Shown here piece by piece: positions 8,773 to 14,711 of a stretch of 31,507 nt of DNA (position 1 is its first letter; the number at the start of each line of letters is the position of its first letter). Under the pieces are notes generated by a model. The model was not told the DNA's origin. It worked only from the letters and a program-made list of their open reading frames with translations, and did not search any database. The stretch comes from a virus: positions 1-31,507 of IMG/VR virus record IMGVR_UViG_3300025684_000044, one strand, 5' to 3'. The position numbers were made by a program, and so were the translations under genes.

Positions 8773-10785
8773 TTAATACCCAAATACGGGGTCCATTGGT
8801 TTCCATCCTGTTTTATTGAAATCATTTCCAAAGTCAAACAAACTTTTTGATTTGGGGCGTGACATGATTCCATAACGGATAGAATCGTATGCGTGATCTG
8901 ATGCGTACCGTGGGTCAATGTCGTCTGTCCCTTTAGGGTCAGTCGGTATTACTTGCATATCCGCAATGATTTGTCTGCATGTGTTAAAAAATATAATTTG
9001 AGGTTGTTCTACCTCTTCGTTGAATTTTAGCAACTCGTGTAATCTGTTTTTTCCTGCAACACGAGAACCTCCAGTACGATCTGATGGTCTCCAGCGGCAT
9101 CCTTCGGCAATCATTTCTTCTGCAATAGACGGACCGGTGTGACCACGGCTGTGCCACGTAGAACTATCCAATACTCCGTACCGAATATCTTCGCCAGACT
9201 CTAGCTCTAAAATTTTTGTTGCAAGTTCTCTTGCCGTATGCTTAGATACGTACAATTCCCTATAGACGTACAGAGTCTCAAAAGCAGGATCTATTGCAAA
9301 CCAATGCACTGCTGAAAACGAACTGTAACCAAAATCGCAAGACCTAAACCTAGTCCAAGTGTGTGGAATATCAAAAGGCTCACAGGTATGCACAGAAATC
9401 TTAAATTCTGGGAATGCAGCCCCATCAGCAATTGTCCAATCACCTTCTAACAACTGTCTACGCTGTTGTTCAGGCATAGAAAGCAAGTTTGCTTCGTACA
9501 TTCCGTCTTGAAACAAGTACGGGTTATCTTTTAGCGTTGCCGGTATGAATCGACGGTAAAACAAAGGTTCCCCCGCCCTAGAATGGTTTGGAGGAAACCG
9601 CAACTCTTCGTTTGATTCTAAATCACGAGGAACGAACGTTTTGTTAGCTGGTGAAGGGTCAATAAACATTTGTTTGACCCATCCGTGGCCAGGACCTCCC
9701 GGGTTCGTGGTAGCTCGCATACAAAGGGGTAGCTTAGGGTCTGTAGTACGCAAACGAGAACGCATGTAGTCCCAAGAGAATGGAGTAGGGTGTTGAGTGA
9801 GTTCGTCGAACCCGATCCATGTAAAAGCCTGTCCCTGATAGCGCAAAACATCATCTTCTCTGTCCAAATACGTAAACCAAAGTCTCGCTCCGCTAGGGAA
9901 CGTCCACTGTGATTTGCGCTCTGACCATCTTGCGCTCTTAAATACTTTTGGATATAGCTCCTGAGACTTCCACACAAGCTCTCTTAGCTCATCTGAACGC
10001 CTACGTAGTAGGAGACCATTAAAGTTAGCATTTGAAACGTATCTGAGGGGATCTACGAGCAATGCGTAGGACTTCCCACCCCCTGCAGCACCTCCGTAAA
10101 GCACTTCCCGCTCTGGTGCAGACAAAAAGTCTGTTTGCGGGCCTTCATTTGGCTTAAATATAACGTTTTGTGCTTCTTCAGCCTCTTTATTCTCGTCAAT
10201 GACCTGAATTTGCTTCTGAGTCTTAAGCCTACCCTTGTCAGTGACGTAATCATCTATGTTTTCTAAAGCATCTTCGCTTAATTTACCGGATTCAACGGCT
10301 TCTTCGGCAACTAAACGCTTTAATTCAAGCTCCATATCCCTTAATTTGCGGGAAAGTTGCTTTTTCTTCTTAGTTTTCTCTTTTTGTTCTTTATTTTGAT
10401 TCTTGGAGAAGTGTTTTTCCCCAGCAAAGTTGTTTGCCTTAGTCTGTGCATCCTTCCAAGCTGGAAGTTTAGCGCAGATTTCGTTAAATTCTTCTGCAAC
10501 CTTCTGGTACGAACACTGCGAACCAATTTGAGTTGTGAGGAAGTCTGCAACTTTACGGTAGGCAACCCCATTACGGCAGGCTTGCATACCCTCAATTAGA
10601 ATCTTTAAATCATCAGTGCGTAGTTTGTAGACCGCCTGCCCCGTTTCTTTATCTTTGTAAGGCATCCTGTCGTAGATGTACGGGCGGTACGCCTTACCTC
10701 TAGGGGTTCGCACAACGATTTCGGGGTACAACTCTTCAGCAATACCCCGTATATCTTCATCTTCTATGTAGTCGTAAAGACTCAT
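8773..10785 (-). CDS. terL: Terminase large subunit (ATPase and nuclease)
   Basis: TerL pumps DNA into the prohead and cuts the concatemer. This 670-aa protein has Walker A GGAAGGGKS (231-239), Walker B FTWIGFDE (321-328, D327/E328) and a TTNPGG coupling-type motif (359-364). The RNase H-like nuclease domain has acidic residues at D483 (SCDFGYSS), D540 (GVLDSSTW) and D630/D634 (ASDHAYDS). About 215 residues precede the ATPase: a probable helix-turn-helix (RNGVAYRKVADFL... about 71-104) and a Lys-rich coiled coil (130-200). Many TerL proteins are 450-550 aa, so this extension is unusual. The gene overlaps the terS stop by 1 nt. Confidence 0.95.
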   Translation of the reverse strand: MSLYDYIEDEDIRGIAEELYPEIVVRTPRGKAYRPYIYDRMPYKDKETGQAVYKLRTDDLKILIEGMQACRNGVAYRKVADFLTTQIGSQCSYQKVAEEFNEICAKLPAWKDAQTKANNFAGEKHFSKNQNKEQKEKTKKKKQLSRKLRDMELELKRLVAEEAVESGKLSEDALENIDDYVTDKGRLKTQKQIQVIDENKEAEEAQNVIFKPNEGPQTDFLSAPEREVLYGGAAGGGKSYALLVDPLRYVSNANFNGLLLRRRSDELRELVWKSQELYPKVFKSARWSERKSQWTFPSGARLWFTYLDREDDVLRYQGQAFTWIGFDELTQHPTPFSWDYMRSRLRTTDPKLPLCMRATTNPGGPGHGWVKQMFIDPSPANKTFVPRDLESNEELRFPPNHSRAGEPLFYRRFIPATLKDNPYLFQDGMYEANLLSMPEQQRRQLLEGDWTIADGAAFPEFKISVHTCEPFDIPHTWTRFRSCDFGYSSFSAVHWFAIDPAFETLYVYRELYVSKHTARELATKILELESGEDIRYGVLDSSTWHSRGHTGPSIAEEMIAEGCRWRPSDRTGGSRVAGKNRLHELLKFNEEVEQPQIIFFNTCRQIIADMQVIPTDPKGTDDIDPRYASDHAYDSIRYGIMSRPKSKSLFDFGNDFNKTGWKPMDPVFGY

Positions 10786-11192
10786 TAATCCTCGTTATTG
10801 TTATCTTCAGATCGTTTGGCAGGAAGAATAAATATTCCGTTGCCATCTTCTGAGGAAACTTCTAATTTCTCTTTCTTAACGATTCCAATACGGTCTAATA
10901 CTTCTTTAGCCGCTGCAACAGAGTTCTTAGCCCCTAAAGCTGTTGGATCATCTAACACGCCAACCATTCCAAAGGCTGCTTTAGCACCGTTGTACGCTAG
11001 GATGTACTCTGCGATAGCAATTAGCTCATCTTGAAGGTACGGTACAACATCACGATGAGAAACTGCACCGTAACCTGCTAGCTTTATCGCCTGATTAATG
11101 TTACCCTTGGCTTCTCCAGCCATCGCATCCAAGAAAGCAAGTTGTTTCTCAGTGTATTTACGCTCAGGGTTTAAGTACTTTGCTGTATCCAT
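10785..11192 (-). CDS. terS: Terminase small subunit
   Basis: TerS recognises phage DNA and recruits TerL. The product has YTEKQLAFLDAMAGEAKGNI then NQAIKLAGYGAVSHRDV, a helix-turn-helix-like N-terminal region. A helical middle follows, with KNSVAAAKEVLDRIGIVKKE, and then an acidic Asn/Asp-rich tail. This is the arrangement of many phage small terminases and it sits directly upstream of terL. I chose ATG at 11192 (135 aa); a GTG at 11201 would add three residues but lies too close to the AGAAG-like ribosome site. The start is 2 nt after the previous stop. Confidence 0.85.
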   Translation of the reverse strand: MDTAKYLNPERKYTEKQLAFLDAMAGEAKGNINQAIKLAGYGAVSHRDVVPYLQDELIAIAEYILAYNGAKAAFGMVGVLDDPTALGAKNSVAAAKEVLDRIGIVKKEKLEVSSEDGNGIFILPAKRSEDNNNED

Positions 11193-11194
11193 TG

Positions 11195-11479
11195 TTACCA
11201 CTTCTTACATGACCAATAACGTGCAGAGAACTTATCCTTTGCAGTATCGCATTTATGACGAGCACGAAACGACTTACGCCTTTCAGGGCTGTCTTTTTTA
11301 ATTTCCATATTCGGGTCACCAAAGCGCACGAGTTTGATCTGGTCATCCTTCTTTGCAAGAACAGCAAACTTCTTAGGTCCGTCAGGAGTTCTTTTTGGTT
11401 TGTTGTATCCTGCGAATGTTTCCCCACGATACTTGATACGGCCAGAAGGTAAGCGTTCAACATCTTTTGTAGTAGCCAT
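11195..11479 (-). CDS. Small basic protein with conserved FRARHKC...YWSCKKW C-terminus
   Basis: The 94-aa product ends with SPERRKSFRARHKCDTAKDK followed by FSARYWSCKKW, a tail I recognise from small proteins of many phages and some giant algal viruses, where it can also end larger proteins. The N-terminus (MATTKDVERLPSGRIKYRGETFAGYNKPKRTPDG) looks like a small beta domain. Two Cys residues bracket the tail motif and could bind a metal. I chose the ATG at 11479 because AGGA lies just upstream; an earlier in-frame ATG at 11512 lies inside the previous gene. It belongs to a tight cluster directly before terS. The function is unknown. Confidence 0.8.
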   Translation of the reverse strand: MATTKDVERLPSGRIKYRGETFAGYNKPKRTPDGPKKFAVLAKKDDQIKLVRFGDPNMEIKKDSPERRKSFRARHKCDTAKDKFSARYWSCKKW

Positions 11480-11480
11480 C

Positions 11481-11729
11481 CTATTTCCTGTACTTTGCAG
11501 TTTTACTTGCAATCTTCTTTGGTTGCTTTGCTACCTGCTTACCCGCCTTAGTTGCTTTTCGCTTGGCTTTCGTAGTAGCGGCATACTCGCTGGGCGAAAG
11601 TGCCTTGATAGCCTTCTCTGGCAGATACCGCTCTCCGGTAGCCTTCGGACCTTGCGTCGATGGTTTTCCTGACTTGGTCCTCCACTTTTGCTGTGTCCAA
11701 TTCTTCAAACTTTGTTGAGGCTTCTTCAT
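11481..11729 (-). CDS. Small Lys-rich protein with GERYLPEKA motif
   Basis: The 82-aa product starts MKKPQQSLKNWTQQKWRTKS and has GERYLPEKAIKALSPSEYAA followed by a very basic C-terminus (KRKATKAGKQVAKQPKKIAS). The WTQQKW...GERYLPEKA pattern is one I recall from viral proteins labelled DUF5872-like. The charge suggests nucleic acid binding or packaging in the virion, but that is inference. I use the ATG at 11729 because it overlaps the previous stop by 1 nt (TAATG). The open frame extends further upstream only inside the neighbouring gene. Confidence 0.8.
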   Translation of the reverse strand: MKKPQQSLKNWTQQKWRTKSGKPSTQGPKATGERYLPEKAIKALSPSEYAATTKAKRKATKAGKQVAKQPKKIASKTAKYRK

Positions 11730-11917
11730 TACGACTTGTAGCCTCCACCCTTTGACTTGTATTGCTTGGCAAGCATCTGGGCCTTTCTTGCTGACCATTG
11801 TCCGGGCTTGCCACCCTTTCCACTGCTCTTGATTTGGTTGAATAGGTTTTTACGCATGGTAGGCTTTGTATAGTTACCTGCGGCATTGACTTTACTCTTT
11901 GTCTTTTTTGCTGGCAT
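11729..11917 (-). CDS. Small Lys-rich protein with GQWSARKAQ motif
   Basis: This 62-aa product reads MPAKKTKSKVNAAGNYTKPT then a helix RKNLFNQIKSSGKGGKPGQW and SARKAQMLAKQYKSKGGGYKS. The G-x-GQWSARKAQ-x-LAK-x-YK-x-KGGGYK signature is widespread in phage and large-virus proteins, often in the same polypeptide as the motif encoded by the next gene. Here the two are separate, overlapping genes. No known activity; the charge is strongly positive. Start and stop both overlap neighbours by 1 nt. Confidence 0.8.
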   Translation of the reverse strand: MPAKKTKSKVNAAGNYTKPTMRKNLFNQIKSSGKGGKPGQWSARKAQMLAKQYKSKGGGYKS

Positions 11918-12336
11918 TACAAGACTCCTGCAGAAAAGAAGAACTCCTCGTACGTGATGAACACATCTACGTCTGGGGTTGCACTGCCACTTGTGTTATC
12001 TGCTTTCGCCTGTAAGTAATCTCCTGGCTCTAGCACGATAAACGCCCCACCATCAAATTGAATGAATTCACCTACGTGTAAATTTTTACCACCAACAATA
12101 TGCACAAGCTCATCTGTTACTGGTGTATCACTAGTAGAAGTTGGTAAGTTACGTGCTTTCATTAACCAATCCACAGTGACATCAGAAGCGGCAGTCCCAG
12201 CATTGGTTATGAACAACAAAGATATATGAGTCTTACAATTTGCAGGACATGTGTATATCTTGAAGTCTGTAGCATCTGTTATGCAATGCACTGCTACCGA
12301 ACGGGTACGTGCATTAACTATGGACGTATTTGGCAT
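11917..12336 (-). CDS. Putative beta-rich virion protein
   Basis: The 139-aa product has alternating beta-like segments: THISLLFITNAGTAASDVTV, VHIVGGKNLHVGEFIQFDGG, AFIVLEPGDYLQAKADNTSG and DVDVFITYEEFFF. The LEPGDYLQAKAD turn is typical of jelly-roll-like phage structural proteins. Three Cys occur near the N-terminus. It begins 8 nt after the 56-aa gene and is coupled to the 62-aa gene by a 1-nt overlap. A minor capsid or fibre role is plausible; I do not recognise a named family. Confidence 0.7.
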   Translation of the reverse strand: MPNTSIVNARTRSVAVHCITDATDFKIYTCPANCKTHISLLFITNAGTAASDVTVDWLMKARNLPTSTSDTPVTDELVHIVGGKNLHVGEFIQFDGGAFIVLEPGDYLQAKADNTSGSATPDVDVFITYEEFFFSAGVL

Positions 12337-12343
12337 CGGTTAA

Positions 12344-12514
12344 TTACTTACCTTGCTGTGGTTTCATTGAAGCACCACAATTTGCTTTAACAACACCACC
12401 TTTATTCATTTTAACTTTCTTGGCCATACCACCGTACGCCTTCTTAGCAGTCTTCAAACATTTACCTGCTGCAGTACACTTAGCTGGTGTAGGACATCCT
12501 GGACATAATTTCAT
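12344..12514 (-). CDS. 56-aa Cys-rich protein with MNKGGVV motif
   Basis: This gene begins at ATG 12514 after GAAGGA with 9-nt spacing and ends at TAA 12344, 8 nt before the next gene. The N-terminus CPGCPTPAKCTAAGKC has four Cys (4, 7, 13, 19), a possible metal site. The C-terminus has KVKMNKGGVVKANCGASMKP, which contains the same MN-x-GG motif as the 490-aa and 520-aa proteins. Small proteins ending this way are familiar from marine phages, without function. It is the first gene of the leftward structural arm. Confidence 0.75.
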   Translation of the reverse strand: MKLCPGCPTPAKCTAAGKCLKTAKKAYGGMAKKVKMNKGGVVKANCGASMKPQQGK

Positions 12515-12552
12515 GAATACAAATCCTTCTTTACGGACAAAAGAATAAAATT

Positions 12553-12621
12553 AGGCGGTGGTTTACATTGCGTAAACTGCTTAGAGCACTGCCCCATATG
12601 TTAGGGACTTACGCACCGCCT
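12553..12621 (-). ncRNA. Multibranched RNA-like structure in the late leader
   Basis: AGGCGGTG (12553-12560) pairs perfectly with CACCGCCT (12614-12621), closing a 53-nt interior. Inside it GTTTAC (12561-12566) and GTAAAC (12572-12577) form a second perfect stem with a 5-nt loop, and CCC/GGG near 12593 and 12604 can form a third. The whole is about 69 nt, close to tRNA size, but I find no T-loop consensus, so I do not call a tRNA. On the minus strand it lies about 40 nt before the 56-aa gene and is followed by AATTTTATTCTTTT, so it may be a leader switch, processing site or leaky terminator. Confidence 0.45.
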
Positions 12622-12698
12622 GTCTTAAGTATGACCACTGTGAAGCTCTTTTTAGAATGTGAGAGTGTAAACCTTTAGTGGCACTTGTATTGAAGTGG

Positions 12699-12724
12699 TG
12701 TACGCAATACAAATAATCTGTCAA
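12699..12724 (-). promoter_or_regulatory. Candidate promoter for the structural arm
   Basis: On the minus strand a consensus -35 TTGACA (12719-12724) is followed after 16 nt by TACACC, a weak -10. The -35 extends to TTGACAGATT, with GTACA 11 nt further on; the same TTGACAGATT-N11-GTACA layout recurs on the plus strand at 13157. The stretch 12622-12730 between this and the structured element holds no gene. It would place the start of the late transcript near 12690. Confidence 0.4.
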
Positions 12725-12730
12725 CCCCTA

Positions 12731-13042
12731 TTACTTACTTTTATTTTCTGGGAAAGTTGAATTGTAGGATTTGAATTCTTGGTCCAGTAGGGTACGTATC
12801 TCTTCCATCGTAAACTTCCTATCTGGAAATTTATTCTCTAGGGCCGCACGTATATAAAACAAATCACTGTGTGGTATCTTAGCCAGCTTGGGAATCTTAT
12901 TGTTTGCAATTTGATTGTACACAATCTCTAGATACCGCTCCTGTGGGGGTCTTTTAGGATCGGGTAAGGTTGCGTATTCTCTGAGCTTGCGCTCAGTCTC
13001 TGTCTCTTCGTAGATTTCGTAGGATGTATTGGTAATAGTCAT
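12731..13042 (-). CDS. Hypothetical 103-aa protein flanked by control regions
   Basis: The product is highly charged and mostly helical: EIYEETETERKLREYATLPD, then RYLEIVYNQIANNKIPKLAK and HSDLFYIRAALENKFPDRKF TMEEIRTLLDQEF (given in two parts). The second half has the look of a small DNA-binding or protein-binding helical domain, but I find no clear helix-turn-helix. It stands alone between two non-coding stretches, with GGAGA 11 nt before the ATG and a promoter-like sequence further upstream that overlaps a palindrome. A regulator of the flanking arms is a reasonable guess; no family recognised. Confidence 0.65.
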   Translation of the reverse strand: MTITNTSYEIYEETETERKLREYATLPDPKRPPQERYLEIVYNQIANNKIPKLAKIPHSDLFYIRAALENKFPDRKFTMEEIRTLLDQEFKSYNSTFPENKSK

Positions 13043-13105
13043 GCTGTGTTAAATCTCCATTAACATATATCTCCCATCTTTTTGCATCCCCATGCTTATT
13101 ACCAT

Positions 13106-13124
13106 ACGTTATAAAGCTTATAAC
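13106..13124. repeat. GTTATA palindrome overlapping a promoter
   Basis: ACGTTATAAAGCTTATAAC: half-sites GTTATA (13108-13113) and TATAAC (13119-13124) with a 5-nt spacer, followed by AAAA. It covers the -10 of the candidate promoter for the 103-aa gene, the usual place for a repressor operator. A near copy is at 13629. Confidence 0.55.
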
Positions 13125-13143
13125 AAAATAATATAAAGGTCAA
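13117..13143 (-). promoter_or_regulatory. Candidate promoter for the 103-aa gene
   Basis: On the minus strand TTGACC (13138-13143) and TATAAG (13117-13122) match five of six positions each of the bacterial -35 and -10, but with a short 15-nt spacer. The GTTATA palindrome overlaps the -10. The gene starts about 75 nt downstream. Confidence 0.4.
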
Positions 13144-13156
13144 GCCTTTTACCCTA

Positions 13157-13184
13157 TTGACAGATTGAATATTCTTGGTACAAC
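13157..13184 (+). promoter_or_regulatory. Rightward promoter-like sequence with no gene downstream
   Basis: TTGACA (13157-13162), 16-nt spacer, TACAAC (13179-13184). It shares TTGACAGATT-N11-GTACA with the leftward site at 12699-12724. No plus-strand gene follows until 18999, so it would make an untranslated or antisense RNA if active. Confidence 0.3.
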
Positions 13185-13240
13185 TAGTTGATAACGTCAA
13201 TCGTTATTTTAACTTTGTCCAAGGCTTACATATATACTAT

Positions 13241-13294
13241 AGTCTTGTACGCAATATCCCCCTTATATTCTCCTTAAAGTCTTGTACGCAATAT
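13241..13294. repeat. 17-nt direct repeat, two copies 37 nt apart
   Basis: AGTCTTGTACGCAATAT occurs at 13241-13257 and 13278-13294. The core TGTACGCAA also occurs at 12699 (control region), 14048 (inside a gene) and, inverted, at 18733 (divergent control region). Two helical turns plus suggest protein binding on related faces; there are too few copies for a CRISPR. Confidence 0.6.
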
Positions 13295-13328
13295 ACCTGC
13301 ATAACCTGTGTATAGTTTACTGCATAGT

Positions 13329-13337
13329 TGTGGATAA
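13329..13337 (-). promoter_or_regulatory. Perfect DnaA box
   Basis: TGTGGATAA is the exact complement of the DnaA consensus TTATCCACA. It is a single site in A+T-rich non-coding DNA rich in repeats. A host-DnaA-dependent start of replication is possible, but one box alone is weak evidence. Confidence 0.35.
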
Positions 13338-13628
13338 CTTGACTATAATCTGACTACCTTAAATTTCCCTTCCGTTGTATACGTGGTATACACCAACCCT
13401 ATACCCCCCACTGGCACATACATAGTACTACTAGGTAGTCGCTATCGCTCCTACTCTTTAATGCCCGATTTTTCAAATCGTTCAAAATGTCAGCAAAAAG
13501 AGGGTTTTACAGGGTCTACAAAATAGGGTCTGAGAGCCATTAGAATGCCTTGTATGCGATTATCTTGATGTAAGGAACTCTACCCTACACTCTAAAGGTG
13601 CGCATACCGTACAACGCCTTATTCCTGG

Positions 13629-13657
13629 ACGTTATATGGATATAACAAAACGTTATA
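13629..13657. repeat. GTTATA palindrome plus an extra half-site
   Basis: GTTATA (13631-13636), TGGA, TATAAC (13641-13646), AAAA, then another ACGTTATA (13650-13657). The unit ACGTTATA...TATAACAAAA is the same as at 13106, about 520 nt away, so the two copies bracket most of the non-coding region. Confidence 0.55.
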
Positions 13658-13761
13658 AGCAAGCGCAGCGTAGAACTCTAAAGAATTATTTTAAAGGGTG
13701 GTGGTGTGGTGGGGGTTTTATGTACGAATCAGGATATCAAAAGAGGGATAAAAACAGGCAT

Positions 13762-13787
13762 AAAAAAACCCGCCATAAAGACGGGTT
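13762..13787 (-). terminator. Rho-independent terminator of the accessory operon
   Basis: On the minus strand AACCCG pairs with CGGGTT (13782-13787 and 13767-13772) around a 9-nt loop, and the stem runs directly into seven Ts. It lies about 30 nt after the 24-aa peptide gene, ending the leftward transcript that includes the GP88-family gene. The plus-strand reading has a weaker T stretch (TTAATTGTTT). Confidence 0.85.
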
Positions 13788-13816
13788 AATTGTTTAGAAA
13801 TTATGATTTGAATTTA

Positions 13817-13891
13817 TTAGCTAAAAATCACAATTAAGATAATCGTTGAATACGAAATAAAGCCTAAGATAGGCAACCAAATTTTATACAT
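13817..13891 (-). CDS. 24-aa hydrophobic membrane peptide
   Basis: ATG at 13891 lies 2 nt after the GP88-family stop, with GAGAGGG about 10 nt before it. The peptide is MYKIWLPILGFISYSTIILI then VIFS: one Lys at position 3 and then an uninterrupted hydrophobic run long enough to cross a membrane. A terminator follows at once, so it is the last gene of its operon. It could be a small membrane toxin, a superinfection-exclusion peptide or a lysis helper; the sequence does not decide. Coding status rests on the start, ribosome site and fit between stop and terminator. Confidence 0.5.
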   Translation of the reverse strand: MYKIWLPILGFISYSTIILIVIFS

Positions 13892-13893
13892 AT

Positions 13894-14502
13894 TTATTTT
13901 ACCCTCTCAATAATTGAATCAATGCCAGAATCCTTTTTATAACATGCAAGACATTCTATGCATTTTTGACCAGTACAATTCTCATTCTTATACCCACCAT
14001 GCGAAACGTTATTGAATACCTTGTGAAAATGAACTGGTGGTTCAATTTGTACGCAATCTATCTTGGGGTTGGAATAGATTAAAATCATGTTCTTTGGTGG
14101 GTGATACTGTTTGGAATATTTAAACAGTTTAGTGACTAGGCTTTTTCGTTTCGTCCACAATGCGAAACTAGTGTGCGGATTCTTTTTGCAGATATTCACT
14201 AGGTTAATTAAATGCGTCATGTTGATCAATTCACCATGCCCATTAAACCGAAAGAATGCGGAATTAATAACAGGCAAGAAATCTTCAATCAATATTGATT
14301 TACTCAATAAATCAGAATTGAATTGGAATGCAGGTTGGCAATTTTTCCGGTAAGTATTCAACATGCGATGCGAATAGCAGGAACCACAAATTGAGTCGGT
14401 ATCTTTCATCTTGATACAAAACTCATTAGTAACTGTATTCGTATTAATTGCCGGAATACCTGAAAGCTTACCGGACATTTTAGAAACTTTAACAATATTC
14501 AT
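13894..14502 (-). CDS. GP88-family phage protein with two Cys clusters
   Basis: The 202-aa product begins with VKVSKMSGKLSGIPAINTN and has ICGSCYS (38-44), CQPAFQFNSDLLS (55-67), INSAFFRFNGHGELIN (79-94) and KNPHTSFALWTKR (107-119). This is the pattern of the phage 'gene product 88' family. Cys are arranged C39-x2-C42 and C176-x4-C181-x2-C184-x2-C187, a spacing compatible with zinc or iron-sulfur binding. The family has no established biochemical role that I know. A GGGAG ribosome site sits in the last codons of the preceding gene. Confidence 0.8.
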   Translation of the reverse strand: MNIVKVSKMSGKLSGIPAINTNTVTNEFCIKMKDTDSICGSCYSHRMLNTYRKNCQPAFQFNSDLLSKSILIEDFLPVINSAFFRFNGHGELINMTHLINLVNICKKNPHTSFALWTKRKSLVTKLFKYSKQYHPPKNMILIYSNPKIDCVQIEPPVHFHKVFNNVSHGGYKNENCTGQKCIECLACYKKDSGIDSIIERVK

Positions 14503-14503
14503 T

Positions 14504-14710
14504 TTATTTTACTCCCATAATAATATTTTCTTTTAGTGTTACTTCCGCAAAGAATTCTCTTTTGAATCCTGTTAAATGCGGACGATTGCACCCGACTAGT
14601 GTACCAGTCGAAATATACTCCTCACCAAATAAACTGGTTTCGGTATAGTTTAAACGTTTACCTATATTCTCTTTTAATACTTTCTTAGATGGATAATGTA
14701 AAACTAGCAT
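14504..14710 (-). CDS. Small conserved phage protein (MLVLHYPSKK type)
   Basis: This 68-aa protein reads MLVLHYPSKKVLKENIGKRL, then NYTETSLFGEEYISTGTLVG and NRPHLTGFKREFFAEVTLKE. I recognise the pattern from small uncharacterised phage proteins, often near the start of early or accessory operons. I prefer the ATG at 14710 over one at 14725, because the GGGAG ribosome site lies between them, embedded in the end of the upstream gene. The stop is 1 nt before the GP88-family ATG region and carries its ribosome site. Confidence 0.75.
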   Translation of the reverse strand: MLVLHYPSKKVLKENIGKRLNYTETSLFGEEYISTGTLVGCNRPHLTGFKREFFAEVTLKENIIMGVK

Positions 14711-14711
14711 T

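Larger units (their letters stand above)
13043..13816. other. 774-nt non-coding control region, possible origin
   Basis: No convincing gene lies here on either strand. The DNA is A+T rich and contains two GTTATA palindromes, ATAACG-TCAAT-CGTTAT (13191-13207), a 17-nt direct repeat at 13241 and 13278, a perfect DnaA box at 13329, GTATAC-GTG-GTATAC near 13379, CGATTT-TTC-AAATCG near 13468, repeated AGGGT-T/C words near 13502-13530, and a terminator at its right end. This density of short repeats with no coding is typical of a replication origin or a regulatory hub. Confidence 0.5.

Noticed and set aside
9618-9977. Second minus-strand open frame inside terL
   Set aside because: It lies wholly within the ATPase domain of terL in another frame, with no ribosome site.
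12553-12621. tRNA gene
   Set aside because: The size and closing stem fit, but no T-loop consensus, no proper anticodon arm and no CCA-adjacent geometry on either strand.
13225-13250. T7-like phage promoter (GACTATAG on the minus strand)
   Set aside because: Only the short core resembles the T7 consensus, the second repeat copy lacks it, and no phage RNA polymerase gene is in the window.
13241-13294. CRISPR array
   Set aside because: Only two 17-nt repeats with one 20-nt spacer, no further units and no cas genes.
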